From Rhodocyclaceae bacterium (GTDB lineage Bacteria > Pseudomonadota > Gammaproteobacteria > Burkholderiales > UBA3065), in contig VEQZ01000003.1 of the NCBI GenBank assembly GCA_018882975.1, positions 1-48,056 of the forward strand: a stretch of 48,056 nt of DNA. The letters run 5' to 3'. The first letter of the stretch is position 1. Each line of letters begins with the position of its first letter. The notes below the pieces were generated by a model. It worked only from the letters and a program-made list of their open reading frames with translations. It had not been told where the DNA came from and made no database searches. The translations under genes and the position numbers were made by a program. This document shows positions 8,709 through 26,328 of this stretch, one piece after another.

Positions 8709-8763
8709 GTTCTGGGGAGAGCCGGCCTGACCGGTTCGCTTGCACCCGCACAAGGAGTAGAAG

Positions 8764-9198
8764 ATGGCAAAGAAGATCGTCGGCTTCGTCAAGCTGCAGG
8801 TCCCCGCCGGCAAGGCCAATCCGTCGCCGCCGATTGGCCCGGCGCTCGGCCAGCGCGGCCTTAACATCATGGAGTTCTGCAAGGCGTTCAACGCCGCGAC
8901 CCAGGGCGTCGAGCCGGGTCTGCCGATCCCGGTGGTGATCACCGCCTACGCGGACAAGTCCTTCACCTTCGTGATGAAAACGCCGCCGGCCACGATTCTG
9001 GTCAAGAAGGCGGCCGGCATCCAGAAGGGCAGTCCCAAGCCGCACACCGACAAGGTCGGCAAGCTGACTCGCGCGCAAGCTGAAGAGATCGCAAAGACCA
9101 AGATGCCAGACCTCACCGCCGCGGACCTCGATGCGGCAGTACGGACGATCGCCGGCAGTGCCCGCAGCATGGGCATCGACGTGGAAGGGGTGGTGTAA
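8764..9198 (+). CDS. rplK: 50S ribosomal protein L11
   Basis: L11 (144 aa) forms the GTPase-associated centre with 23S rRNA. The N-terminal domain carries the proline-rich [19 protein letters not shown] segment (thiostrepton-site helix). The C-terminal rRNA-binding domain ends [21 protein letters not shown] lies just upstream of ATG 8764. The stop is directly abutted by the rplA start (no spacer), consistent with coupled L11-L1 synthesis. Confidence 0.98.
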   Translation: MAKKIVGFVKLQVPAGKANPSPPIGPALGQRGLNIMEFCKAFNAATQGVEPGLPIPVVITAYADKSFTFVMKTPPATILVKKAAGIQKGSPKPHTDKVGKLTRAQAEEIAKTKMPDLTAADLDAAVRTIAGSARSMGIDVEGVV

Positions 9199-9888
9199 AT
9201 GGCAAAGCTATCCAAGCGCGCGCAGGCCCTGCGTGCCAAGATCGACCGCAACCGCAACTACGCGCTTGATGAGGCCATCGGCCTGATCAGGGAGACCGCA
9301 ACCGCCAAATTCGACGAGAGTGTCGACATTGCCGTGATTCTCGGCGTCGATCCGCGCAAGTCCGACCAGGTGGTCCGCGGTTCGCTGGTGATGCCCGCCG
9401 GCACCGGCAAGACCGCCCGTGTCGCCGTCTTCGCCCAAGGCGCCAAGGCTGAAGAAGCCAAAGCGGCTGGCGCCGATGTGGTCGGCTTCGACGACCTCGC
9501 CGAGTCGATCAAGGGCGGCAATCTGGATTTCGATGTGGTCATCGCTACCCCCGACGCCATGCGCGTCGTCGGCGCGCTCGGCCAGATCCTCGGCCCACGC
9601 GGCCTGATGCCGAACCCCAAGGTGGGGACGGTGTCGATGGATGTCACCACTGCGGTGAAGAACGCCAAGGCCGGTCAGGTGCAGTACCGCACCGACAAGG
9701 CCGGCATCGTCCACGCCACCGTGGGCCGCGCCTCGTTCACGCCCGAGCAGTTGGGCAGCAATATCCGTGCCCTGATCGACGCCCTCAACAAGGCCAAGCC
9801 GGCTGCCGCCAAGGGCGTCTACCTGCGCAAGGTGGCGCTGTCGTCGACCATGGGTGGTGGCGTGCGCGTCGACGCGGCAACGTTGTAA
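9199..9888 (+). CDS. rplA: 50S ribosomal protein L1
   Basis: L1 (229 aa) binds the mobile L1 stalk of 23S rRNA and, in characterised bacteria, represses its own operon. Diagnostic motifs are [19 protein letters not shown] and [15 protein letters not shown]. Length is normal. Start ATG 9199 follows the rplK TAA without spacing, so translation is probably coupled. A 239-nt structured gap follows before rplJ. Confidence 0.98.
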   Translation: MAKLSKRAQALRAKIDRNRNYALDEAIGLIRETATAKFDESVDIAVILGVDPRKSDQVVRGSLVMPAGTGKTARVAVFAQGAKAEEAKAAGADVVGFDDLAESIKGGNLDFDVVIATPDAMRVVGALGQILGPRGLMPNPKVGTVSMDVTTAVKNAKAGQVQYRTDKAGIVHATVGRASFTPEQLGSNIRALIDALNKAKPAAAKGVYLRKVALSSTMGGGVRVDAATL

Positions 9889-10127
9889 AGACTTTGGGCT
9901 GCCGGGGGCGCATTCCCGGCAGGTTGTCAAAGACCGTAGGGGCGGCGCAGTCGGCCGCTTAAGCTGGAGAAGTTGACCTCCCTACGCAGATGGCGGTCCC
10001 CAGAACAGGTAACGGGGTGGCGCAAGCCACGTCGGGTGATGTGAACTCCGGTTCGCAGGCCAGCCTGATTGAGGTCGCCGATGGAATGTGCGCACTCCGG
10101 TGCGCACGGGTGACAGGAGAGAAGACC
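9889..10127 (+). promoter_or_regulatory. Candidate L10 leader (autoregulatory)
   Basis: The 239-nt untranslated leader of rplJ is rich in pairing. GCCGGG/CCCGGC (9901-9906 with 9915-9920) forms one stem. GTAGGG (near 9936) can pair with CCCTAC (near 9980) enclosing a GCGGC/GCCGC stem. A perfect 8-bp palindromic hairpin GTGCGCAC-TCCG-GTGCGCAC (10088-10107) sits just before the SD. In other bacteria the L10-L7/L12 complex binds this leader to repress translation. That role here is inferred from position and structure. Confidence 0.6.
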
Positions 10128-10655
10128 TTGAGTCTCAATCTGGAAGGCAAGAAAGAGGTCGTTGCCGAGGTTGCTGCGCAAGTCGCATCGGCCAAGGCGA
10201 TCATCCTCGCCGAGTACCGGGGCCTGACCGTGGGCGATATGACCAAGCTGCGTGCCACCGCACGTCAGTCGGGTGTGTATCTGCGCGTGGTCAAAAACAC
10301 CTTGGTCCGGCGTGCCGTCAGCGAGACGCCGTTCGCCGGTCTGGCCGACCAAATGGTCGGTCCGCTTGCGTATGGCATTTCGACTGACCCGGTTGCAGCC
10401 GCCAAGGTGCTGAACGATTTCGCCAAGGGGAACGACAAGTTCGTCCTCAAGGGCGGCGCCATGCCCAATCAGGTCATGTCGTCGAAAGACGTCGCAGCAC
10501 TGGCGAGCCTGCCGAGCCGGGAGGAGTTGCTGGCGAAGTTGCTGGGCACCATGCAGGCGCCTGTGGCCAAGTTCGTTCGCACCCTCAACGAGGTGCCGAC
10601 CGCGTTCGTCCGCGCGACCGCTGCGGTCCGCGACCAGAAGGCGGCCGCTGCCTGA
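10128..10655 (+). CDS. rplJ: 50S ribosomal protein L10 (TTG start)
   Basis: L10 (175 aa) anchors the L7/L12 stalk. I choose TTG 10128, giving [19 protein letters not shown], because this matches the family N-terminus and AGGAGA at 10115-10120 is spaced 7 nt away. An in-frame ATG at 9990 would add 46 non-homologous residues lying in the leader. Conserved motifs include LAEYRGLTV and [11 protein letters not shown]. The C-terminal helix for L7/L12 binding is present. The slow-initiating TTG may help leader-based autoregulation (inference). Confidence 0.93.
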   Translation: MSLNLEGKKEVVAEVAAQVASAKAIILAEYRGLTVGDMTKLRATARQSGVYLRVVKNTLVRRAVSETPFAGLADQMVGPLAYGISTDPVAAAKVLNDFAKGNDKFVLKGGAMPNQVMSSKDVAALASLPSREELLAKLLGTMQAPVAKFVRTLNEVPTAFVRATAAVRDQKAAAA

Positions 10656-10739
10656 GGCACTCGGCGAGACATCGTTTCAACGACCGTTCACATCATCAAG
10701 ACCCGGGCGCCATGCGCCCCCTAGCAAAGGAGTACTGAA

Positions 10740-11120
10740 ATGGCTGCAAGCAAGGCCGACATCCTCGACGCGATCGCGAACATGACTGTTCTTGACCTGT
10801 CCGAGCTGATCAAGGAAATGGAAGAGAAGTTCGGCGTGTCCGCTGCCGCGACCGCTGTTGCCGTGGCCGCCCCGGCCGCCGGCGCCGCCGCACCCGCCGC
10901 TGAAGAGAAGACTGAGTTCGACGTGATCCTCGCCGCTGCCGGCGAGAAGAAGGTCGAAGTGATCAAGGTCGTTCGCGCCGTGACCGGTCTCGGCCTGAAG
11001 GAAGCGAAGGATCTGGTCGACGGCGCTCCGAAGCCGGTCAAGGAAGCCATCAGCAAGGCCGATGCAGAATCCCTGAAGAAGCAGTTGGAAGACGCCGGCG
11101 CCAAGGTCGAAGTCAAGTAA
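10740..11120 (+). CDS. rplL: 50S ribosomal protein L7/L12
   Basis: L7/L12 (126 aa) forms the multi-copy stalk that recruits translational GTPases. The N-terminal dimerisation domain (about 1-34) is followed by an Ala-rich hinge (about 35-55) and a C-terminal domain with [25 protein letters not shown] (10727-10732) precedes ATG 10740. The 84-nt gap to rplJ is normal for separately boosted initiation. A strong hairpin 3' of the gene separates it from rpoB. Confidence 0.98.
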   Translation: MAASKADILDAIANMTVLDLSELIKEMEEKFGVSAAATAVAVAAPAAGAAAPAAEEKTEFDVILAAAGEKKVEVIKVVRAVTGLGLKEAKDLVDGAPKPVKEAISKADAESLKKQLEDAGAKVEVK

Positions 11121-11134
11121 CCGCGGTTGCCTTT

Positions 11135-11158
11135 GGGTGTCCGGCGTGCCGGACACCC
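11135..11158 (+). promoter_or_regulatory. rplL-rpoB intercistronic hairpin (attenuator or processing site)
   Basis: Perfect 10-bp stem GGGTGTCCGG (11135-11144), loop CGTG, CCGGACACCC (11149-11158), located 14 nt after the rplL stop. No T-run follows, so termination would be partial at best. In E. coli the same gap contains an attenuator and an RNase III site that lower rpoBC expression relative to rplL. The same role is likely here. The remaining 11159-11356 shows no further clear signal. Confidence 0.65.
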
Positions 11159-11356
11159 CCACATACCCGGTCGGTTGCCGATCTTCGGCGACCGTCCTGC
11201 ATCAAGAGGAACGAGTACACACCGCTTGATCCGCATTGCCACTGATCACTGCCGTAGCCGTCACGCGGAGCTGCCCGAGGGGCAGCCCGGTGGCGGCGTT
11301 CGTTCCGTTCTGGCTACCCAGCCACCCCCGAAGTTGGTTTGATCACCGGAGATGTC

Positions 11357-15643
<4,287 letters not shown>

Positions 15644-15658
15644 CCGGAGACCGACGAC

Positions 15659-19905
<4,247 letters not shown>

Positions 19906-19909
<4 letters not shown>

Positions 19910-19935
19910 CACCGGGGGCCTGGTGTCTTTAGACT
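19906..19935 (+). promoter_or_regulatory. Sigma70 promoter of the str operon (rpsL-rpsG-fusA-tuf)
   Basis: Perfect -35 TTGACA (19906-19911), 18-bp spacer, -10 TAGACT (19930-19935, four of six). The -35 contains the rpoC stop codon and the -10 lies inside a terminator-like hairpin (19915-19949). The predicted start near 19942 leaves a leader of about 85 nt before rpsL. Confidence 0.75.
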
Positions 19936-19949
19936 CCGGCCTCTTTTTT
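19915..19949 (+). terminator. Terminator-like hairpin after rpoC, overlapping the str promoter
   Basis: GGGGCC (19915-19920) pairs with GGCCTC (19938-19943, one G-U). Inner pairs GG/CC (22-23 with 36-37) and GTC/GAC (25-27 with 32-34) close a TTTA loop. T-run TTTTTT occupies 19944-19949. The stem is imperfect (one bulge, one mismatch), so termination of rpoBC transcripts may be partial. Confidence 0.55.
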
Positions 19950-19988
19950 AGTACCCGGGCAGGCGCCTTTGCGACCGAGCCCGAGATC

Positions 19989-20016
19989 GGGGCGGCCGGT
20001 GCCGTCCCGCTTTTTT
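19989..20016 (+). terminator. Terminator-like hairpin in the rpsL leader (possible attenuator)
   Basis: GGGGCGGC (19989-19996), loop CGGT, GCCGTCCC (20001-20008, one G-U pair), then GC and six T (20011-20016). It lies downstream of the str promoter and only 10 nt before the rpsL ATG. A smaller alternative hairpin CCCG-AGAT-CGGG (19980-19991) overlaps its 5' arm. Together these could form a read-through switch, but they could also be a second rpoC terminator. Confidence 0.5.
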
Positions 20017-20026
20017 GGAAACGAAC

Positions 20027-20401
20027 ATGCCAACCATCAGCCAGTTGCTGCGCAAAGGCCGCGAGCCGGTGCAGTCCAAGAGCAAGGTGCCGGCGCTTAA
20101 CGCCAGCCCGCAGAAGCGCGGCGTTTGCACCCGCGTCTACACCACCACGCCGAAGAAGCCGAATTCGGCGCTGCGCAAGGTCTGCAAGGTACGCCTGACC
20201 AACGGGTTCGAGGTCATCTCGTACATCGGTGGCGAAGGTCACAACCTGCAGGAGCACTCGGTGGTTCTGATCCGCGGCGGTCGCGTCAAGGATCTTCCGG
20301 GTGTCCGTTACCACACCGTCCGCGGGTCGCTCGACACCGCCGGCGTCAAGGACCGCAAGCAGTCGCGCTCGAAGTACGGCGCCAAGCGGCCCAAGGCCTG
20401 A
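20027..20401 (+). CDS. rpsL: 30S ribosomal protein S12
   Basis: S12 (124 aa) sits at the decoding centre. The start [14 protein letters not shown] at ATG 20027 is canonical, preceded by a weak GGAA SD. An ATG at 20015 would add four residues. Lysines in [13 protein letters not shown] and [17 protein letters not shown] (positions linked to streptomycin resistance when mutated) are wild type. First gene of the str operon, 12 nt before rpsG. Confidence 0.98.
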   Translation: MPTISQLLRKGREPVQSKSKVPALNASPQKRGVCTRVYTTTPKKPNSALRKVCKVRLTNGFEVISYIGGEGHNLQEHSVVLIRGGRVKDLPGVRYHTVRGSLDTAGVKDRKQSRSKYGAKRPKA

Positions 20402-20413
20402 TAGGGGTTCACC

Positions 20414-20884
20414 ATGCCACGTCGTCGCGAAGTACCCAAACGCGTCATCCTTGCCGACCCGAAGTTCGGCAGTGTTGACCTGACCAAATTCATCAACGTC
20501 CTCATGCTCGACGGCAAGAAGGCGGTGGCCGAGCGCATCGCCTACGGCGCGCTGAACAATATCTCGGGCAAGACCGGCAAGGATCCGCTCGAGGTCTTCA
20601 ACCTCGCGGTGAGCAACGCCAAGCCGATGGTCGAAGTCAAGAGTCGCCGCGTCGGCGGTGCCAACTACCAGGTGCCGGTGGAAGTCCGCCCGTCGCGTCG
20701 TGCGGCGCTGGCCATGCGCTGGCTGCGCGACTCCGCCCGCAAGCGCGGCGAGAAGTCGATGGATGCTCGTTTGGCCGCGGAACTGATCGAGGCCGCCGAG
20801 AACCGCGGTGGCGCCATCAAGAAGCGCGAAGAGGTGCACCGCATGGCCGAAGCCAACAAGGCGTTCTCGCACTTCCGCTTCTGA
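20414..20884 (+). CDS. rpsG: 30S ribosomal protein S7
   Basis: S7 (156 aa) nucleates assembly of the 30S head and, in E. coli, represses the str operon. Typical features are the [20 protein letters not shown] start, [16 protein letters not shown] and the basic C-terminal half. Spacing of 12 nt from rpsL leaves little room for the S7 regulatory site known from the rpsL-rpsG gap in E. coli. Confidence 0.98.
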   Translation: MPRRREVPKRVILADPKFGSVDLTKFINVLMLDGKKAVAERIAYGALNNISGKTGKDPLEVFNLAVSNAKPMVEVKSRRVGGANYQVPVEVRPSRRAALAMRWLRDSARKRGEKSMDARLAAELIEAAENRGGAIKKREEVHRMAEANKAFSHFRF

Positions 20885-20942
20885 TCCGCCTCGCCCGATC
20901 CGTTTCGCCCAAAACTGACTCACCGCCTCCAAGGACTGTACC

Positions 20943-23036
20943 GTGGCCCGCACCACCCCCATCGACCGCTACCGCAACATCGGCATCTCGGCTCACATCG
21001 ACGCCGGCAAGACCACCACCACCGAGCGCATCCTGTTCTATACAGGCGTCAACCACAAGATCGGTGAGGTGCACGAAGGTGCGGCCACGATGGACTGGAT
21101 GGAGCAGGAGCAGGAGCGGGGCATCACCATCACTTCGGCGGCCACCACTTGCTTCTGGAAGGGCATGGCCAGCAACTTCCCCGAGCACCGCATCAACATC
21201 ATCGACACCCCGGGACACGTAGACTTCACCATTGAGGTGGAGCGTTCTATGCGCGTTCTCGACGGCGCGTGCATGGTCTACTGCGCGGTGGGCGGCGTGC
21301 AGCCGCAGTCGGAGACGGTGTGGCGCCAAGCCAACAAATACCGTGTGCCGCGTTTGGCCTTCGTCAACAAGATGGACCGTCAGGGCGCCGACTTCTTCAA
21401 GGTGCATGATCAGATGCGTGCGCGCCTCAAGGCCAATCCGATCCCGATTCAGATCCCGGTTGGCGCCGAGGACCATTTCACCGGCGTGATCGACCTGATC
21501 AAGATGCGTTCGATCATTTGGGACGACGCCAGCCAAGGCACCAAGTTCGAGTATGGCGAGATCCCGGCCGAACTCAAGGACAAGGCCGTCGAATGGCGCG
21601 AGAAGATGCTCGAAGCCGCCGCCGAGGCTTCCGAAGAGATGATGGAGAAGTACCTCGGCGAGGGCGACCTGACCGAGGAAGAGCTCAAGAGGGCGCTGCG
21701 CGAGCGCACCGTCAAGGGCGAGATCGTCCCCATGCTTTGCGGCTCGGCGTTCAAGAACAAGGGCGTGCAGGCCATGCTCGACGCCGTCATCGAATTCCTG
21801 CCGGCGCCAGCCGACATCCCGCCGGTGTCTGGTACCGACGAGAAGGACAACCCGGACAGCCGCAAAGCCGAAGATGGCGAGAAATTCTCGGCGCTGGCAT
21901 TCAAGCTGATGACCGACAAGTTCGTCGGCCAACTCACCTTCATCCGCGTCTACTCGGGCGTGGTCAAAACCGGCGATTCGGTCTACAACCCGATCAAGGG
22001 CAAGAAGGAGCGCATCGGCCGTCTGGTGCAGATGCATGCCAACAAGCGCGAGGAGATCGAGGAAGTGCGCGCCGGCGACATCGCCGCCGCTATCGGTCTG
22101 TCGCAGGTCACCACCGGGGAGACGCTGTGCGACCCGGACAAGGTCATTACGCTCGAGCGGATGGAGTTTCCCGAGCCGGTGATTCACGTCGCGGTGGAGC
22201 CCAAGACCAAGGCCGACCAGGAAAAAATGGGCTTGGCGCTGGGTCGTCTGGCGCAGGAAGACCCCTCATTCCGCGTGCGCACTGACGAAGAATCCGGTCA
22301 GACCATCATCTCGGGCATGGGCGAACTGCACCTCGAGATCATCGTCGACCGCATGAAACGCGAGTTCAACGTAGAGGCGAACGTCGGTGCGCCGCAGGTG
22401 GCCTACCGTGAAGCCATCCGCGGCTCGGTCGAGATCGAAGGCAAGTTTGTCAAGCAGTCGGGCGGTCGCGGCCAGTACGGCCACGTCTGGCTCAAGCTCG
22501 AACCGGCCGAGGCTGGCAAGGGCTTCGAGTTCGTCGATGCCATCAAGGGCGGTACGGTGCCGCGCGAGTACATCCCTGCGGTCGAGAAGGGCCTTGTCGA
22601 CTCCCTCGGCAGCGGCGTGCTCGCTGGCTTCCCAGTGGTCGACATCAAGGCGACCCTGTTCGACGGCTCATACCACGACGTCGATTCGAACGAGAACGCC
22701 TTCCGTATGGCCGCCTCGATGGCCTTCAAGGACGGCTGCCGCAAGGCCCAGCCGGTTCTGCTCGAGCCGATCATGGCGGTCGAAGTCGAGACCCCGGAAG
22801 AGAAGATGGGCGACGTGATGGGTGATCTGTCGTCCCGCCGCGGCGTCATTCAGGGCATGGACGACATGGCTGGCGGCGGCAAGGCCGTCCGCTGCGAGGT
22901 GCCGCTGTCGGAGATGTTCGGTTACTCCACCACGCTGCGTTCGCTGACCCAGGGTCGCGCCACCTACAGCATGGAGTTCAAGCACTACTCGGAAGCGCCG
23001 CGCAACGTCGCCGACGCCATCATCAACAAGAAGTAA
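20943..23036 (+). CDS. fusA: Elongation factor G (GTG start)
   Basis: EF-G (697 aa) catalyses ribosomal translocation using GTP. GTG 20943 gives [25 protein letters not shown]. The P-loop is about residues 17-24, with DTPGH and NKMD following. The EF-G-specific block [17 protein letters not shown] marks domain IV and is intact. SD AAGGAC lies upstream. It is 58 nt after rpsG and 30 nt before the second tuf. Confidence 0.98.
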   Translation: MARTTPIDRYRNIGISAHIDAGKTTTTERILFYTGVNHKIGEVHEGAATMDWMEQEQERGITITSAATTCFWKGMASNFPEHRINIIDTPGHVDFTIEVERSMRVLDGACMVYCAVGGVQPQSETVWRQANKYRVPRLAFVNKMDRQGADFFKVHDQMRARLKANPIPIQIPVGAEDHFTGVIDLIKMRSIIWDDASQGTKFEYGEIPAELKDKAVEWREKMLEAAAEASEEMMEKYLGEGDLTEEELKRALRERTVKGEIVPMLCGSAFKNKGVQAMLDAVIEFLPAPADIPPVSGTDEKDNPDSRKAEDGEKFSALAFKLMTDKFVGQLTFIRVYSGVVKTGDSVYNPIKGKKERIGRLVQMHANKREEIEEVRAGDIAAAIGLSQVTTGETLCDPDKVITLERMEFPEPVIHVAVEPKTKADQEKMGLALGRLAQEDPSFRVRTDEESGQTIISGMGELHLEIIVDRMKREFNVEANVGAPQVAYREAIRGSVEIEGKFVKQSGGRGQYGHVWLKLEPAEAGKGFEFVDAIKGGTVPREYIPAVEKGLVDSLGSGVLAGFPVVDIKATLFDGSYHDVDSNENAFRMAASMAFKDGCRKAQPVLLEPIMAVEVETPEEKMGDVMGDLSSRRGVIQGMDDMAGGGKAVRCEVPLSEMFGYSTTLRSLTQGRATYSMEFKHYSEAPRNVADAIINKK

Positions 23037-23066
23037 CCACCCAGACATCCAGCAGGAGCGCACATC

Positions 23067-24257
23067 ATGGCAAAGGAAAAGTTCGAGCGGACCAAGCCGC
23101 ACGTGAATGTGGGGACGATTGGTCACGTGGACCATGGCAAGACGACATTGACGGCGGCGATCACGACGATCCTGTCGAAGAAGCATGGTGGTGAGGCCAA
23201 GGGTTACGCGGACATTGATTCGGCGCCGGAGGAGAAGGCGCGCGGGATCACGATCAACACGGCGCACGTGGAGTACGAGACGGAGTCGCGTCACTACGCG
23301 CACGTGGACTGCCCGGGTCACGCCGACTACGTGAAGAACATGATTACTGGCGCGGCGCAGATGGACGGCGCGATTCTGGTGGTGTCGGCGGCTGACGGTC
23401 CGATGCCGCAGACGCGCGAGCACATTCTGCTGGCGCGTCAGGTGGGTGTGCCTTACATCATCGTGTTCATGAACAAGGCGGACATGGTGGATGACGCCGA
23501 GCTGCTTGAGCTGGTCGAGATGGAAGTGCGCGAGCTGCTGTCCAAGTACGATTTCCCGGGTGATGACATCCCCATTGTCATTGGTTCGGCGCTGAAGGCG
23601 TTGGAAGGTGACCAGTCGGACATCGGCGAAGGCGCGATCATGAAGCTGGCGGCGGCGCTGGACAGCTACATTCCGACGCCGGAGCGTGCCATTGACAAGC
23701 CGTTCCTGCTGCCGATCGAAGACGTGTTCTCGATCTCGGGTCGTGGCACGGTGGTGACGGGTCGTGTTGAGCGCGGCATCGTCAAGGTCGGTGAGGAAAT
23801 CGAGATCGTTGGTATCAAGCCGACGGTGAAGACCACCTGCACCGGTGTTGAGATGTTCCGCAAGCTGCTTGACCAGGGTCAGGCGGGTGACAACGTTGGT
23901 GTGCTGCTGCGTGGCACCAAGCGTGAGGACGTGGAGCGTGGTCAGGTGCTGGCCAAGCCGGGCAGCATCACGCCGCACACCAAGTTCACGGCGGAGATCT
24001 ATGTGTTGAGCAAGGACGAGGGTGGTCGTCACACGCCGTTCTTCAATGGCTACCGTCCGCAGTTCTATTTCCGCACCACGGATGTGACGGGTGCGATCGA
24101 ATTGCCGGAAGGCACCGAGATGGTGATGCCGGGCGACAACGTGTCGATCACGGCGGCGCTGATTGCGCCGATCGCGATGGAAGAGGGCTTGCGTTTCGCC
24201 ATTCGCGAAGGCGGCCGCACCGTCGGCGCCGGCGTCGTGGCAAAGATCATCGAGTAA
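23067..24257 (+). CDS. tuf: Elongation factor Tu, copy 2
   Basis: Second EF-Tu gene (396 aa), last gene of the str operon. The CDS appears base-for-base identical to 6439-7629. Identity begins at the ATG and ends at the stop codon, with different bases on both sides, so it reflects concerted evolution by conversion rather than a recent long duplication. The upstream SD is GCAGGAGCG, stronger than that of copy 1. Its transcript is ended by the hairpin at 24275-24300, which also contains the rpsJ promoter -10 box. Confidence 0.98.
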   Translation: MAKEKFERTKPHVNVGTIGHVDHGKTTLTAAITTILSKKHGGEAKGYADIDSAPEEKARGITINTAHVEYETESRHYAHVDCPGHADYVKNMITGAAQMDGAILVVSAADGPMPQTREHILLARQVGVPYIIVFMNKADMVDDAELLELVEMEVRELLSKYDFPGDDIPIVIGSALKALEGDQSDIGEGAIMKLAAALDSYIPTPERAIDKPFLLPIEDVFSISGRGTVVTGRVERGIVKVGEEIEIVGIKPTVKTTCTGVEMFRKLLDQGQAGDNVGVLLRGTKREDVERGQVLAKPGSITPHTKFTAEIYVLSKDEGGRHTPFFNGYRPQFYFRTTDVTGAIELPEGTEMVMPGDNVSITAALIAPIAMEEGLRFAIREGGRTVGAGVVAKIIE

Positions 24258-24261
24258 ACGC

Positions 24262-24289
24262 TTGCCAGCCTCGGAAAGCCCGCTATAAT
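24262..24289 (+). promoter_or_regulatory. Sigma70 promoter of the S10 operon
   Basis: -35 TTGCCA (24262-24267, five of six), 16-bp spacer, perfect -10 TATAAT (24284-24289). The -10 hexamer occupies six of the seven loop bases of the terminator hairpin that ends the str operon. The expected start near 24296 is in the 3' arm, so the new transcript lacks the 5' arm and cannot form the terminator. Confidence 0.8.
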
Positions 24290-24300
24290 CGCGGGCTTTT
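24275..24300 (+). terminator. Intrinsic terminator of the str operon
   Basis: Perfect stem AAAGCCCGC (24275-24283) with GCGGGCTTT (24291-24299), loop TATAATC, followed by a T-rich tract that continues as TTTTCGTTTTT to 24307. A strong Rho-independent terminator 17 nt after the second tuf stop. Confidence 0.85.
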
Positions 24301-24330
24301 CGTTTTTCGCTCTTTACAGGAAGCCGTTCC

Positions 24331-24642
24331 ATGCAAGGTCAAAAGATTCGCATTCGCCTCAAGGCTTTCGACTACCGTCTGATCGACCAGTCGGCCCTTG
24401 AGATCGTCGAGACCGCCAAGCGCTCGGGCGCCGTCGTGAAGGGCCCGGTGCCGTTGCCGACCCGCATCGAACGCTTCGATGTGTTGCGCTCACCGCATGT
24501 CAACAAGACCTCTCGCGACCAGTTTGAGATCCGCACTCACCAGCGCCTGATGGACATCGTCAACCCGACCGACAAGACCGTCGATCTGTTGATGAAGCTC
24601 GACCTGCCGGCAGGTGTCGACGTCGAGATCAAGCTGCAGTGA
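24331..24642 (+). CDS. rpsJ: 30S ribosomal protein S10
   Basis: S10 (103 aa) is a 30S head protein and the NusE component of antitermination complexes. Motifs [14 protein letters not shown] and [19 protein letters not shown] are canonical. SD AGGAAG (24318-24323) is spaced 7 nt from ATG 24331. First gene of the S10 operon. The following 114-nt gap has a GCCGGT/ACCGGC hairpin (24715-24734) but no clear promoter. Confidence 0.98.
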   Translation: MQGQKIRIRLKAFDYRLIDQSALEIVETAKRSGAVVKGPVPLPTRIERFDVLRSPHVNKTSRDQFEIRTHQRLMDIVNPTDKTVDLLMKLDLPAGVDVEIKLQ

Positions 24643-24756
24643 GCGTGCCCCCGGGAACCGCTCAATCGCGCTTTCAGGCAGTTCTATTTTCGTAGCCCAG
24701 CAGTTCCATAAACCGCCGGTCAATCGCAACCGGCACCCGTTTCAGGGGAAATAAAC

Positions 24757-25401
24757 ATGAGTCTAGGTCTTGTAGGCCGAAAGGTCGGCATGACTCGGGT
24801 ATTTGGCGACGATGGCGCGTCGATACCGGTCACCGTGCTCGATCTTTCCAACAACCGCGTGGTCGGCACCCGTACGCCGGACGCCAACGGCTACAGCGCC
24901 GTGCAGGTAGCCTTCGGCGAGCGCCGTGCCAGCCGCATCACCAAGCCGGTCGCCGGGCAATACGCCAAGGCCGGTGTCGAGGCGGGTCGCGGCATCCACG
25001 AATTCCAGGTGGACGTGGCGGCACTGGGCGACTTCGCCCCGGGCAAGTCGCTGTCGGTCGAGATCTTCGCCGTCGGGCAGAAGGTCGACGTGACCGGCAC
25101 CAGCCAGGGCAAGGGCTTCAGCGGCCCGATCAAGCGTCACAATTTCAGCTCGAACCGTGCCAGTCACGGCAACTCGATCTCGCACAACTCGCCGGGCTCG
25201 ATCGGCATGGCGCAGGACCCGGGCCGCGTGTTTCCGGGCAAGCGCATGGCCGGTCACTATGGTGCTGCCAAGCGCACCACGCTCAACCTCGAAGTGGTCC
25301 GCGTCGATGCCGAGCGCCAGTTGTTGCTGGTCCGCGGCGCGGTACCCGGCTCCAAAGGCTCGGACGTGGTCGTGCGTCCGGCGATTAAGGGAGGCGCCTA
25401 A
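24757..25401 (+). CDS. rplC: 50S ribosomal protein L3
   Basis: L3 (214 aa) reaches to the peptidyl-transferase centre and helps start 50S assembly. The N-terminus reads [16 protein letters not shown]. The extended loop around [20 protein letters not shown] contains the Gln methylated in characterised bacteria. SD GGGGAA precedes ATG 24757. The stop overlaps the rplD start by one base (TAATG). Confidence 0.98.
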   Translation: MSLGLVGRKVGMTRVFGDDGASIPVTVLDLSNNRVVGTRTPDANGYSAVQVAFGERRASRITKPVAGQYAKAGVEAGRGIHEFQVDVAALGDFAPGKSLSVEIFAVGQKVDVTGTSQGKGFSGPIKRHNFSSNRASHGNSISHNSPGSIGMAQDPGRVFPGKRMAGHYGAAKRTTLNLEVVRVDAERQLLLVRGAVPGSKGSDVVVRPAIKGGA

Positions 25402-26024
25402 TGGAACTGGCACTCATCAATGAACAAGGCGCGCCCGTGCAGGGGGGCGTCGCCGCGTCCGACGCGCTGTTCGGCCGCGACTACAACGAGTCGCTGGTCC
25501 ACCAACTGGTCGCCGCCTTCCTCGCTAATGCGCGTCAGGGCACGCGTGCCCAGAAGGGCCGCAGCGAGATCGCCAAGTCGACGCGCAAGCCCTGGAAGCA
25601 GAAGGGCACCGGCCGTGCGCGCGCCGGTATGGCCTCGAGTCCGATCTGGCGTGGCGGCGGCAAGATCTTCCCGAACCTGCCGGAAGAGAACTTCACGCAG
25701 AAGGTCAATCGCAAGATGTACCGCGTGGGCATGGCAACGATTCTCTCGCAGCTGGCCCGCGAGGAGCGCCTGTCGGTGGTCGAGAGCTTCGATGTCGAAG
25801 CGCCCAAGACCAAGCTGTTGGCGCAGCGTCTGGATGCCATGGGGCTGAAGGAAGTCCTGATCATCACCGACGAGGTGAGCGAGAACTTGTACCTGTCGTG
25901 CCGCAATCTGCCGCACGTCTACGTGGTGCCGGTCAGCCACGCCGACCCGGTCAGCCTGGTCGGTTCGCGCAAGGTCCTGGTGACCAAGGCGGCGGTGGCC
26001 AAGATGGAGGAGATGTGGGCATGA
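25401..26024 (+). CDS. rplD: 50S ribosomal protein L4
   Basis: L4 (207 aa) lines the exit tunnel and, in E. coli, autoregulates the S10 operon. The tunnel loop [18 protein letters not shown] is intact. The start ATG shares a base with the rplC stop and the TGA overlaps the rplW ATG, so L3-L4-L23 translation is coupled. Confidence 0.98.
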   Translation: MELALINEQGAPVQGGVAASDALFGRDYNESLVHQLVAAFLANARQGTRAQKGRSEIAKSTRKPWKQKGTGRARAGMASSPIWRGGGKIFPNLPEENFTQKVNRKMYRVGMATILSQLAREERLSVVESFDVEAPKTKLLAQRLDAMGLKEVLIITDEVSENLYLSCRNLPHVYVVPVSHADPVSLVGSRKVLVTKAAVAKMEEMWA

Positions 26025-26326
26025 GCACCATCACACAGGAACGTATCTATCAGGTGCTGCTCGCGCCGCACATCTCGGAGAAGAGCACTTTCGTCGCCGA
26101 GCGCAACAACCAGGTCGTCTTCCGCGTCGCTTCGGACGCCACCAAGCCCGAGATCAAGGCGGCTGTCGAGGCCCTGTTCAAGGTCGACGTCGAGTCGGTG
26201 CAGGTGGTCAACGTCAAAGGCAAGCAGAAGCGTTTCGGCCGGTTCACCGGTCGCCGCAGCGATGTCCGCAAGGCCTACGTCGGCATCAAGGCCGGCCAAG
26301 ACCTCGACCTCACGATGGGGGCCTGA
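26021..26326 (+). CDS. rplW: 50S ribosomal protein L23
   Basis: L23 (101 aa) sits at the tunnel exit and binds trigger factor and SRP. I choose ATG 26021 ([21 protein letters not shown]), which overlaps the rplD TGA as ATGA. A longer in-frame start lies inside rplD and is rejected. [18 protein letters not shown] is the conserved rRNA-binding tail. Confidence 0.97.
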   Translation: MSTITQERIYQVLLAPHISEKSTFVAERNNQVVFRVASDATKPEIKAAVEALFKVDVESVQVVNVKGKQKRFGRFTGRRSDVRKAYVGIKAGQDLDLTMGA

Positions 26327-26328
26327 AC

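Noticed and set aside
9990..10127. In-frame ATG 9990 as the rplJ start
   Set aside because: It would add 46 residues unlike any L10 and translate the structured leader. TTG 10128 has the SD and the family N-terminus.
22668..24332. 554-codon minus-strand frame opposite tuf, also present opposite the first tuf
   Set aside because: Shadow of the EF-Tu frame. Its appearance at both loci follows from the identical tuf sequence.
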